Of a stretch of 5,402 bases of DNA, positions 1 through 5,400 are shown in pieces (the first letter of the stretch is position 1; each line of letters opens with the position of its first letter). Made by a program: the position numbers and the translations under genes. Below the pieces are notes generated by a model, which worked only from the letters and a program-made list of their open reading frames with translations, did no database searches and was not told where the DNA came from. Source of the stretch: Actinomycetes bacterium (lineage in GTDB: Bacteria > Actinomycetota > Actinomycetes > Actinomycetales > Microbacteriaceae). The DNA lies in assembly GCA_021793715.1 (NCBI GenBank), contig JAJYSF010000092.1:1-5402 (forward strand), read 5' to 3'.

Positions 1-285
1 AAGGCCAAGGAGCAGGTCACTCACTCGCTCGTCTACGCGTACCGCGACCGTCGTAAGCGCAAGGGCGACTTCCGCCGCCTGTGGATCCAGCGCATCAACG
101 CCGGCGCACGCGCGAACGGCCTGACGTACAACCGCTTCATCCAGGGCTTGAACGCCGCGGGTGTCGAGGTCGACCGCCGCATGCTCGCGGAGCTCGCGGT
201 GAACGAGCCCGCGACGTTCGCGAAGCTCGTCGAGGTCGCCAAGGGTGCTCTGCCCTCCGACGTCAACGCGCCGAAGGCCGCGTAA
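1..285 (+). CDS. rplT: 50S ribosomal protein L20 (5'-truncated by window edge)
   Basis: Ribosomal protein L20 binds 23S rRNA early and is needed for assembly of the large ribosomal subunit. The window begins inside the gene. The frame opens [20 protein letters not shown] and continues through the conserved [17 protein letters not shown] segment and the [12 protein letters not shown] segment typical of L20, ending in TAA at 283-285. The 94 visible residues represent the C-terminal globular RNA-binding domain. A full L20 is about 127 residues in actinobacteria, so roughly 33 residues of the basic N-terminal extension lie upstream of the window. L20 normally sits in an infC-rpmI-rplT operon, and the strong hairpin 11 bases after the stop suggests that this is the operon's end. 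Nothing looks unusual in the visible part. Confidence 0.98.
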   Translation, partial: KAKEQVTHSLVYAYRDRRKRKGDFRRLWIQRINAGARANGLTYNRFIQGLNAAGVEVDRRMLAELAVNEPATFAKLVEVAKGALPSDVNAPKAA

Positions 286-296
286 CCAGGTCTCTC

Positions 297-330
297 AAGA
301 GGGGCGCTCCCGTTCGGGAGCGCCCCTCTT
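297..330 (+). terminator. Intrinsic terminator hairpin after rplT
   Basis: A perfect inverted repeat pairs 297-311 with 316-330 (15 bp, mostly G-C) around a GTTC tetraloop at 312-315. It starts 11 bases after the rplT stop. No U-run follows, only the TT that closes the stem, but actinobacterial terminators often lack a strong U-tract. It probably ends the infC-rpmI-rplT transcript and insulates the methyltransferase gene, which has its own promoter-like sequence about 30 bases further on. Confidence 0.88.
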
Positions 331-358
331 CGCGTCTCCACGACGTGGTCGGTCTTCG

Positions 359-371
359 TAGACTGGGGGAA
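359..371 (+). promoter_or_regulatory. Putative -10 element for leaderless transcription of the methyltransferase gene
   Basis: TAGACT at 359-364 fits the actinobacterial -10 pattern TANNNT. It ends 6 bases before the ATG at 371, so transcription starting about 7 bases after the hexamer would begin at the A of the start codon. A G-run (GGGGGA, 365-370) directly abuts the ATG, too close to act as a normal Shine-Dalgarno site. No convincing -35 element is visible. The call is inferred from motif and spacing. Confidence 0.55.
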
Positions 372-1189
372 TGCTCGAGAACCCCCGTGCCGCGCGTGTC
401 CGCACGATCCGCAAGCTGTCCCAGCGCAGTGTGCGCCGTGACACCGGGCGGTTCGTCCTCGAGGGGCCGCAGGCCGTCCGAGATGCGCTCGCGGCCCGTC
501 CCGATCTCGTCGAGCAGCTGTATACGACGCCGACCGCTCTCGAGAAGCACCGCGACATCCGCACTCTCATCGATGACGCCGTGGCGGAGAACCCGGAGCT
601 CGTGTGGGAGTACGCCGACGAGACCGTCATCGACGCGATGTCGGACACGGTGACGCCGCAGGGGATCGTCGCCGTGGCGCGGCAGAACCCCACGGCGCTG
701 AAGGACATCTTCGCAGGCGCCCCCCGACTCATCGTGATCTGCGAAGAGGTGCGAGATCCCGGTAACCTCGGCACGATCCTGCGCGCGGCGGATGCGGTCG
801 GCGCCGACGGCGTCGTGCTCACCGGCCGTACGGTCGATCCCTTCAACGCGAAAGTGGTGCGGTCGACCACCGGTTCGCTGTTCCACGTCCCGTTCGCCGT
901 CGATGCGGATCTGGCGGATGTCGCGGTCCGCGCCCGTGCGGCAGGGCTCCAGATCTTCGCGGCCGATGTGCGGGGCGAGGACCTGCTCGGCGCACGCCGG
1001 GAGGGAGCACTCGAGAACCCCACGGCCTGGGTCTTCGGCAACGAGGCGCGGGGCCTCACGAGCGACGCCGTCGCCCTCTGCGACCGGTCGCTGAAGCTGC
1101 CAATCTATGGGCGAGCGGAGTCACTCAACTTGGCGACCGCCGCGAGCGTGTGCCTGTACGAATCCGCGTTCGCGCACCGCGCTGCGTGA
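371..1189 (+). CDS. TrmH/SpoU-family RNA 2'-O-ribose methyltransferase
   Basis: The 272-residue protein would transfer a methyl group from S-adenosylmethionine to a ribose 2'-OH in rRNA or tRNA in the cytoplasm. Residues about 1-105 resemble the L30e-like substrate-binding domain (the segment RFVLEGPQAVRDAL is typical). Residues about 118-268 form the SPOUT knotted catalytic domain with all three signature motifs: motif 1 VRDPGNLGTILRAAD (127-141, with N132 and R138), motif 2 FGNEARGL (222-229, with E225) and motif 3 LPIYGRAESLNLATAAS (243-259, with S251 and N253). The domain set and length are normal and the catalytic residues are intact. Position just after rplT matches tsnR of other actinobacteria; that name reflects similarity to thiostrepton-resistance 23S rRNA methylases, but the actual target base cannot be read from the sequence. 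The start at 371 keeps the family's N-terminus and agrees with the -10 element just upstream. The stop is TGA at 1187-1189. Confidence 0.95.
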   Translation: MLENPRAARVRTIRKLSQRSVRRDTGRFVLEGPQAVRDALAARPDLVEQLYTTPTALEKHRDIRTLIDDAVAENPELVWEYADETVIDAMSDTVTPQGIVAVARQNPTALKDIFAGAPRLIVICEEVRDPGNLGTILRAADAVGADGVVLTGRTVDPFNAKVVRSTTGSLFHVPFAVDADLADVAVRARAAGLQIFAADVRGEDLLGARREGALENPTAWVFGNEARGLTSDAVALCDRSLKLPIYGRAESLNLATAASVCLYESAFAHRAA

Positions 1190-1251
1190 CGGTCTGGTAA
1201 CGCTCGGAAATTCGTCGGCGCGTGAGCGTAGCGCGGCGGGGATTCTCAGTC

Positions 1252-1265
1252 TAGGCTGACCGCCA
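1252..1265 (+). promoter_or_regulatory. Putative -10 element for leaderless transcription of gluA
   Basis: TAGGCT at 1252-1257 fits TANNNT and ends 7 bases before the gluA ATG at 1265. The bases between (GACCGCC) contain no Shine-Dalgarno sequence. This would be the main promoter of the gluABCD operon. No clear -35 hexamer is visible 16-19 bases upstream. The 75-base gap between the methyltransferase stop and gluA holds no convincing terminator, so some readthrough is possible. Confidence 0.5.
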
Positions 1266-2005
1266 TGGCGGAGCCGCTCGTTGTCATTGACCATGTCGAG
1301 AAGCACTACGGTGACTTCCACGCGTTGAAGGACATCAACCTCACGGTCGATCCCGGTGAGGTCGTCATCGTCATCGGGCCGTCCGGTTCCGGAAAGTCGA
1401 CGCTGTGCCGAACGATCAACCGTCTCGAGACGATCACGAGCGGGTCCATCACGATCGACGGCAAGGAACTCCCCGCGGAGGGCAGGGACCTCGCGAAGCT
1501 CCGTGCCGAGGTCGGCATGGTGTTCCAGTCGTTCAACCTCTTCAGCCATCTGACGATCCTCGAGAACGTGACGCTCGGACCGATCAAGGTCAAGGGGATG
1601 AAGAAGGCCGACGCCGACAAGGAGGCGCGACGCCTGCTCGACCGGGTCGGCATCGCGCACCAGGCCGAGAAGTACCCGGCGCAGCTTTCCGGCGGTCAGC
1701 AGCAGCGTGTGGCGATCGCACGCGCACTCGCGATGCACCCGAAGATCATGCTCTTCGACGAGCCGACGAGCGCGCTCGACCCCGAGATGATCAACGAGGT
1801 CCTCGACGTCATGGTCGACCTCGCACAGGAGGGCATGACGATGGTCGTGGTGACCCACGAGATGGGCTTCGCTCGCAAGGCCGCCGACCGTGTCGTCTTC
1901 ATGGCCGATGGCGAGATCGTCGAGCAGGCGAAGCCGGAAGACTTCTTCACCAATCCCCAGTCGTCGCGCGCGCAGGACTTCCTTTCGAAGCTTCTCACGC
2001 AATGA
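1265..2005 (+). CDS. gluA: Polar amino acid (glutamate-type) ABC transporter, ATP-binding protein GluA
   Basis: This 246-residue cytoplasmic ATPase powers the importer encoded by the following genes. It belongs to the GlnQ/HisP/GluA group of polar amino acid ABC ATPases, and its length is normal for that group. All nucleotide-binding motifs are present: Walker [10 protein letters not shown] (38-46), Q-loop Q88 in [11 protein letters not shown] signature LSGGQQQR (141-148), Walker B IMLFDE (161-166, with catalytic E166), D-loop SALD (169-172) and the switch histidine H198 in VTHEMGFA. No key residue is missing. The start at 1265 is preferred because the protein begins as family members do and because a -10-like hexamer lies just upstream, although there is no ribosome-binding site. 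The gluB start follows 64 bases after the stop. The glutamate assignment rests on the gluABCD gene order and overall resemblance to the C. glutamicum system; glutamine or aspartate remain possible substrates. Confidence 0.95.
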   Translation: MAEPLVVIDHVEKHYGDFHALKDINLTVDPGEVVIVIGPSGSGKSTLCRTINRLETITSGSITIDGKELPAEGRDLAKLRAEVGMVFQSFNLFSHLTILENVTLGPIKVKGMKKADADKEARRLLDRVGIAHQAEKYPAQLSGGQQQRVAIARALAMHPKIMLFDEPTSALDPEMINEVLDVMVDLAQEGMTMVVVTHEMGFARKAADRVVFMADGEIVEQAKPEDFFTNPQSSRAQDFLSKLLTQ

Positions 2006-2010
2006 CCCAC

Positions 2011-2042
2011 GGCGCCGCGCACCACACACAGCGGGCGGCGCC
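2011..2042 (+). promoter_or_regulatory. Intercistronic hairpin between gluA and gluB
   Basis: GGCGCCGC (2011-2018) pairs perfectly with GCGGCGCC (2035-2042), an 8-bp all-G-C stem with a 16-base loop. It lies 5 bases after the gluA stop and 16 bases before the gluB Shine-Dalgarno site. No U-run follows, so it is not a classical terminator. It may protect the 5' end of a processed gluB message or partly attenuate transcription. The role is inferred; the pairing is directly visible. Confidence 0.5.
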
Positions 2043-2058
2043 ATCTCACCACCACACC

Positions 2059-2064
2059 AGGAGG
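2059..2064 (+). promoter_or_regulatory. Strong Shine-Dalgarno site that fixes the gluB start
   Basis: AGGAGG lies 5 bases before the ATG at 2070, a perfect match to the anti-Shine-Dalgarno core. The reading frame stays open upstream to an ATG at 1890 inside gluA, but this ribosome-binding site, together with the signal sequence that begins at 2070, shows that 2070 is the true start. It is the strongest ribosome-binding site in the window, fitting the usual need for extra binding protein. Confidence 0.9.
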
Positions 2065-2069
2065 AAAAC

Positions 2070-2966
2070 ATGCGAAAGTTCCGCAACGCAGCGGCCGTCG
2101 GGATCGCGGCCGGAGCAGTCTTCGCGCTGACGGCGTGCAACAGCGGCTCGCCGACGGGCGACACGGGCGGCGACGCTCCCGAGCAGGAGATCTCGGAGGA
2201 CGTTGCTCTCGAAGGCAGCCCCACTTACGATGCAATGGTCGAGCGCGGAGGACCGGTGATCGGTGTCAAGGAGGATCAGCCGAATCTCGGATACCTCGAC
2301 GCCACGACGGGCGAACGCAGCGGTTTCGACGTCGAGATCGCGCGCTGGATCGCGGCCGAGCTCGGCTTCAGCGAGGACGACATCACGTACGAGCCGATCG
2401 CGTCGGCGAACCGCGAGCAGGCGATCGTGAACGGCGACATCGACTACTACGTCGGCACGTACTCGATCACCGATCAGCGCAAGGAACAGGTCGACTTCGC
2501 CGGGCCGTACTTCGTGACCGGGCAGGGCTTCCTCGTCTCCGGTGACAGCGAGATGACTGAGGTCAACGACGTCTCCGACTTCAATGGGATGACCGTCTGC
2601 TCGGCGACGGGCTCGACGCCGATCCAGAATATCAAGGAGAACTTCCCGGAGATCGACACGGAGGAGTACGACATCTACTCCCAGTGCGTCGAGGACCTGC
2701 TCAACGACAGGGTCGACGCGGTCACGACCGACGCGGCCATCCTTATCGGCTACGCGGCGCAGGACCCCGACAACCTCAAGGTGCTCGACGGCCTGTTCAC
2801 CGAGGAGCGCTACGGCGTCGGCATCCCGAAGGGCGACACGGCACTGCAGGAGTTCATCAACACCACCTTCACCGAGGGCGGCGACACCTGGCAGGAGATC
2901 TTCGACGCGACGCTCGGTCAGTCGGGCATCGAGATCGATCAGCCGGACGTCGACCCGGTCGAGTGA
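2070..2966 (+). CDS. gluB: Amino acid ABC transporter, substrate-binding lipoprotein GluB
   Basis: This 298-residue extracytoplasmic receptor captures the amino acid and delivers it to the GluC/GluD permease. Residues 1-22 are a lipoprotein signal peptide: basic MRKFR, a hydrophobic stretch and the lipobox LTAC (20-23), so C23 would be lipidated and anchored in the membrane. A Gly/Asp/Glu-rich linker (about 24-50) leads into a family 3 solute-binding domain (about 60-285). Landmarks include GFDVEIA (85-91), SITDQRKEQVDFAGPY (132-147) and DAVTTDAAI (216-224). By comparison with GlnH and HisJ, R137 should bind the substrate's carboxylate and D221 its amino group. The mature protein has only two cysteines besides C23 (C177 and C206), which could form a disulfide. 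Translation starts from a perfect Shine-Dalgarno site, and hairpins lie in the gaps on both sides. Glutamate is the likely ligand from gene order, but specificity is not proven by sequence. Confidence 0.94.
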   Translation: MRKFRNAAAVGIAAGAVFALTACNSGSPTGDTGGDAPEQEISEDVALEGSPTYDAMVERGGPVIGVKEDQPNLGYLDATTGERSGFDVEIARWIAAELGFSEDDITYEPIASANREQAIVNGDIDYYVGTYSITDQRKEQVDFAGPYFVTGQGFLVSGDSEMTEVNDVSDFNGMTVCSATGSTPIQNIKENFPEIDTEEYDIYSQCVEDLLNDRVDAVTTDAAILIGYAAQDPDNLKVLDGLFTEERYGVGIPKGDTALQEFINTTFTEGGDTWQEIFDATLGQSGIEIDQPDVDPVE

Positions 2967-2972
2967 TCACCA

Positions 2973-3003
2973 CGGGTGCGGGGCCAGGCCGGCCCCGCAC
3001 CCG
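2973..3003 (+). promoter_or_regulatory. Strong intercistronic hairpin between gluB and gluC
   Basis: Positions 2973-2985 pair perfectly with 2991-3003 (13 bp, almost all G-C) around a 5-base loop (AGGCC). The hairpin begins 6 bases after the gluB stop and ends 12 bases before the gluC Shine-Dalgarno region. The following sequence is purine-rich with no U-run, so complete termination is unlikely. A 3'-stabilising or partially terminating element that keeps gluB message above gluCD message is the likely role, as is known for binding-protein genes in other ABC importer operons. Confidence 0.72.
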
Positions 3004-3015
3004 CACGGGCAAAGA

Positions 3016-3021
3016 GAGAGG
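3016..3021 (+). promoter_or_regulatory. Shine-Dalgarno site supporting the GTG start of gluC
   Basis: A purine run at 3011-3021 ends in GAGAGG, 6 bases before the GTG at 3028. This spacing supports GTG as initiator. The resulting N-terminus (DAIFGNLDLWREGITFTLMV) puts a short amphipathic segment before the first membrane helix, as is usual for this permease family. Confidence 0.75.
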
Positions 3022-3027
3022 TAACGC

Positions 3028-3684
3028 GTGGACGCCATCTTCGGCAACCTCGACCTGTGGCGCGAGGGGATCACCTTCACGCTCATGGTGTTCGTGTTCG
3101 GCGGCATCATCGCGCTCGTGCTCGGCACGATCGTCGGGGCCATGCGCGTTTCACCGGTGCCGATTGCGCGGGCGGTGGGGTGGGCGTATGTGAACCTCGT
3201 CCGGAACACCCCGCTGACGCTCGTCTTCTTCTTCTTCATCTTCGGGTACAGCGCGCTCGCGCTCCCCGCCCTGTCGAACACCGTGCTCGGGATTCTCGCG
3301 ATCGGCGTGTACACCGCGACGTACGTCGCCGAGACGCTTCGTGCGGGGATCAACACGGTTCCCGTCGGCCAAGCCGAGGCGGCGCGAGCGATCGGCTTGC
3401 CGTTCGGTCAGGTCATGTCGGTCGTCGTCCTGCCGCAGGCGTTCCGCTCCGTCGTGCCGCCGATGATGAGCGTGCTCATCGCCCTGCTGAAGAACACGAC
3501 CGTCGCCGCCGGGTTCTCCATCTCGGTGCTCCCCGCGCTGCAGGCGTCGATCTCGAACTCGCACACGCGCCCGGGAAGCCCGATGGAGGTGCTGCTCTGG
3601 GTGGCGGCATTCTTCATCGCCGTGGTGATGCTCCTCACCTGGCTGCAGCGAACGCTCGAGAACCGATGGAGGATCGCACGATGA
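3028..3684 (+). CDS. gluC: Amino acid ABC transporter, permease GluC
   Basis: This 218-residue inner-membrane protein forms half of the transport channel with GluD. It is a HisM/GlnP-type permease with about five hydrophobic segments: roughly 15-39, 62-80, 86-104, 131-155 and 187-207. The family motif RNTPLTLVFFF lies at 59-69. The cytoplasmic EAA loop, which docks onto the ATPase, reads GQAEAARAIG (114-123, with E117-A118-A119 and G123) and ends with VLP at 134-136. Length is typical. Translation starts at GTG 3028, supported by the purine-rich ribosome-binding site. The stop codon TGA (3682-3684) overlaps the gluD start in an ATGA arrangement, implying translational coupling and equal amounts of the two permeases. 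The GluC label follows from gene order and comparison with the C. glutamicum operon. Confidence 0.93.
   Translation: MDAIFGNLDLWREGITFTLMVFVFGGIIALVLGTIVGAMRVSPVPIARAVGWAYVNLVRNTPLTLVFFFFIFGYSALALPALSNTVLGILAIGVYTATYVAETLRAGINTVPVGQAEAARAIGLPFGQVMSVVVLPQAFRSVVPPMMSVLIALLKNTTVAAGFSISVLPALQASISNSHTRPGSPMEVLLWVAAFFIAVVMLLTWLQRTLENRWRIAR
3668..3672 (+). promoter_or_regulatory. Shine-Dalgarno site for gluD inside the end of gluC
   Basis: GGAGG sits 8 bases before the gluD ATG at 3681, within the last codons of gluC. Together with the 4-base ATGA overlap it fixes the gluD start, although the frame is open much further upstream through gluC, and it fits coupled translation of the two permeases. Confidence 0.8.
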
Positions 3685-4577
3685 CGTCCGTTCTCTACGA
3701 TGTGCCCGGGCCCCGGGCTCGCCGCCGCAACGGCATCCTCGCGGCGGTGACGATCATCGTCGTTCTCGCGGTCGTCGCGTTCGTCGGCTGGCGACTCGCG
3801 CTGACCGGGCAGTTCACCGCCGCCAAATGGGAGGTCTTCTCCTACACCACGGTATGGATGTCGATCGCCGAGTACGCCTGGGGCACGCTGCGGGCCTTCC
3901 TGCTGGCCGGCGTCCTGAGCCTCGCACTCGGGTTCGTGCTCGCCGTCGGCCGACTCTCCGATCACGCGTGGATCCGGATCCCCGCCACGGTCGTCACGGA
4001 GGGGTTCCGTGCGGTTCCCGTGCTCGTGATGATGATGATCCTCTACTACGGCCTTCCGACGCTCGGCATCGCGATGTCGCCGTACTGGGCCGTTGTCCTC
4101 GCGCTCATGGTGTACAACGGATCCGTCCTGGCCGAGGCGCTGCGCGCCGGCGTCGAAGCGATCCCGCGCGGCCAGAAGGAGGCGGGATACGCGATCGGAC
4201 TGCGGAAGAGCGGCGTGATGACGCTCATCCTGCTGCCGCAGGCGGTCCGCGCGATGCTTCCGGTGATCATCGCGCAGCTCGTCGTGACCATGAAGGACAC
4301 CGCGCTCGGGTTCATCATCACCTATCACGAGCTGCTCTACTACGTGAAGCTGCTCGCGAGTCAGGCGACGCTGGGTCGCCCGATTCTGCAGGCGGCGTTC
4401 GTCATCGGCGGCATCTACATCGTGATGTGTCTGCTGTTGTCGTGGCTCGCGAACGTCGCGGAGAAGCGCAGTCGCCGGTCGCCGAAGCAGGTGGTCGACG
4501 AAGCCGACCCCGCCGCCGACGACGAGGGGACCATGACCGAGGCGATCGCGGCGCAGAAATCGACCGGGAAGTTCTGA
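3681..4577 (+). CDS. gluD: Amino acid ABC transporter, permease GluD
   Basis: This 298-residue membrane protein is the second permease subunit. A basic cytoplasmic N-terminus (PRARRRNG, 11-18) precedes a first membrane segment at about 19-41, followed by further hydrophobic segments near 69-90, 108-126, 134-152, 190-205 and 227-248. The EAA loop reads GQKEAGYAIG (164-173, with E167-A168 and G173) and is followed by ILLP (183-186). The equivalent of the HisQ/HisM RNTP motif is RAVP (110-113). The protein is longer than GluC because of the added N-terminal helix and a charged, mostly acidic cytoplasmic tail of about 48 residues (251-298). It overlaps gluC by 4 bases, which points to stoichiometric expression. 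No terminator is visible in the 31 bases after its stop, so transcripts may run into the next gene. Confidence 0.93.
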   Translation: MTSVLYDVPGPRARRRNGILAAVTIIVVLAVVAFVGWRLALTGQFTAAKWEVFSYTTVWMSIAEYAWGTLRAFLLAGVLSLALGFVLAVGRLSDHAWIRIPATVVTEGFRAVPVLVMMMILYYGLPTLGIAMSPYWAVVLALMVYNGSVLAEALRAGVEAIPRGQKEAGYAIGLRKSGVMTLILLPQAVRAMLPVIIAQLVVTMKDTALGFIITYHELLYYVKLLASQATLGRPILQAAFVIGGIYIVMCLLLSWLANVAEKRSRRSPKQVVDEADPAADDEGTMTEAIAAQKSTGKF

Positions 4578-4593
4578 GCCGACGATGCGCGAC

Positions 4594-4611
4594 TGGCATA
4601 CTTAATCCGTG
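4594..4611 (+). promoter_or_regulatory. Putative extended -10 promoter giving a leaderless message from GTG 4609
   Basis: TGGCATACT at 4594-4602 reads as an extended -10 (TGN followed by CATACT, 4 of 6 matches to TATAAT). It ends 6 bases before the GTG at 4609, so transcription would start at or very near that codon. No Shine-Dalgarno sequence precedes the GTG. At best a poor -35 (TTCTGA, 4572-4577) lies upstream, overlapping the end of gluD. The motif supports the GTG over the downstream ATG at 4630. Confidence 0.5.
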
Positions 4612-5400
4612 CCCGCTGCGCTGACTCGCATGTCCCTGAAACGCCTCGCGTTCGCCCTCATCGCCATCGGCGCTCTCGCCGTCGCCGTCCTGCCGGCGTC
4701 CGCGTCGGCCGACGAGGCGACGCCGCCCGCCGACGAGATCCCGTTGCCGGAAAACGGCGACTATCTGGGGTCGATGACCGAGGACGAGGCCGACCCCGGC
4801 GGATACGCGCAGACGATGCCGGGCGTGCAGCCCGCGACGCTGAAGGGCTTCGACCCCGGCAACATCATCAATGACAAGACGATGTACCGCTCCGGCACGA
4901 TGTCGGCAGCGCAGATCCAGCGATTCCTCAACGGCAAGGTCGCGAAGTGCGACCCCAACTACACGTGCCTCAAGAACTTCGCGATGCGCACGGCGACGAA
5001 GCCGGCGAACGCCTACTGCTCCGGAGCGTACCGCGGCGCCGCGAAGGACACGGCGGCGCAGATTATCTCGAAGGTGTCGAAGGCGTGCCAGGTCAGCGAG
5101 CGCGTGCTGCTGGTGACCCTGCAGAAGGAGCAGGGGCTCGTGACGCACACGTGGCCGAGCGACTGGCGGTACGACATCGCGATGGGCTTCGGATGCCCGG
5201 ACGGTGCGGCGTGCGACTCGCAGTACTTCGGGTTCCAGAACCAGGTGTACATGGCGGCGAAGCAGCTGCAGCGCTACACGAAGGACTCGTACTTCAGCTG
5301 GTACCCCGTGGGCAAGACCTCGCAGGTGCGCTGGCACCCGAACGCGGCCTGTGGATCCGGTCCGGTCACGATCCGGAACAACGCCACCGCGGCGCTGTAG
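4609..5400 (+). CDS. Secreted cysteine-rich protein of unknown function, apparently truncated at its C-terminus
   Basis: The visible frame encodes 263 residues. Residues 1-34 are a signal peptide (basic KR at 11-12, hydrophobic core to about 28, likely cleavage ASASA|DEA after A34), with no lipobox, so the protein is exported. An acidic, Pro-rich linker (35-70) precedes a domain from about 72 onward. That domain contains QPATLKGFDPGNIINDK (74-90), LLVTLQKEQGLVTHTWPSDW (167-186), AMGFGCPD (191-198) and VRWHPNAACGSGPVTIRN (240-257). I recognise this from memory as a secreted family common in Microbacteriaceae, of no established function and sometimes labelled hemagglutinin. The helix with E174 followed by conserved Gly and aromatic positions loosely resembles lysozyme-fold hydrolases; this is a guess. 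Seven cysteines (114, 120, 137, 160, 196, 202, 248) remain after cleavage, an odd number. The TAG at 5398-5400 falls where relatives, as I recall them, continue with an aromatic-rich tail. Start GTG 4609 is chosen on the -10 spacing; ATG 4630 is an alternative that keeps the signal peptide. Confidence 0.8.
   Translation: MPAALTRMSLKRLAFALIAIGALAVAVLPASASADEATPPADEIPLPENGDYLGSMTEDEADPGGYAQTMPGVQPATLKGFDPGNIINDKTMYRSGTMSAAQIQRFLNGKVAKCDPNYTCLKNFAMRTATKPANAYCSGAYRGAAKDTAAQIISKVSKACQVSERVLLVTLQKEQGLVTHTWPSDWRYDIAMGFGCPDGAACDSQYFGFQNQVYMAAKQLQRYTKDSYFSWYPVGKTSQVRWHPNAACGSGPVTIRNNATAAL

Noticed and set aside
1200..1229. Possible terminator after the methyltransferase gene (ACGCTC at 1200-1205 with GAGCGT at 1224-1229)
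   Set aside because: Only 6 bp with an 18-base loop and no U-run; this is too weak to call and expected by chance at this GC content.
1246..1259. Inverted repeat TCAG-6-CTGA overlapping the gluA -10 element as an operator
   Set aside because: Four-base arms are too short to distinguish from chance, and no second copy is seen in the window.
1890..2069. Upstream ATG at 1890 as the start of gluB
   Set aside because: It would put 60 Ser/Arg-rich residues ahead of an intact lipoprotein signal peptide and ignore the perfect AGGAGG before 2070.
1121..2224. Long open frame of 367 codons on the minus strand across gluA
   Set aside because: It lies opposite a clear ABC ATPase, has a low-complexity Arg/Leu/Val/Asp-rich product with no recognisable domain, and is the expected mirror of GC-rich codon third positions.
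3226..3237. Four tandem TTC codons in gluC as a phase-variable repeat
   Set aside because: The repeat is in frame, short, and encodes part of a hydrophobic membrane segment; change in copy number by whole units would not switch the frame.
2976..3680. Upstream extension of the gluD frame through all of gluC
   Set aside because: The translation is Arg/Ala-rich nonsense overlapping a well-supported permease. The true gluD start at 3681 has a Shine-Dalgarno site and the typical permease N-terminus.
4027..4038. GATGATGATGAT run in gluD as a repeat element
   Set aside because: It is simply consecutive methionine codons in a membrane helix and too short to be a functional repeat.
3408..4328. Minus-strand open frame of 306 codons across gluC and gluD
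   Set aside because: The product is dominated by His, Arg, Asp and Glu, typical of an antisense shadow of membrane-protein genes. It has no start signal or domain.
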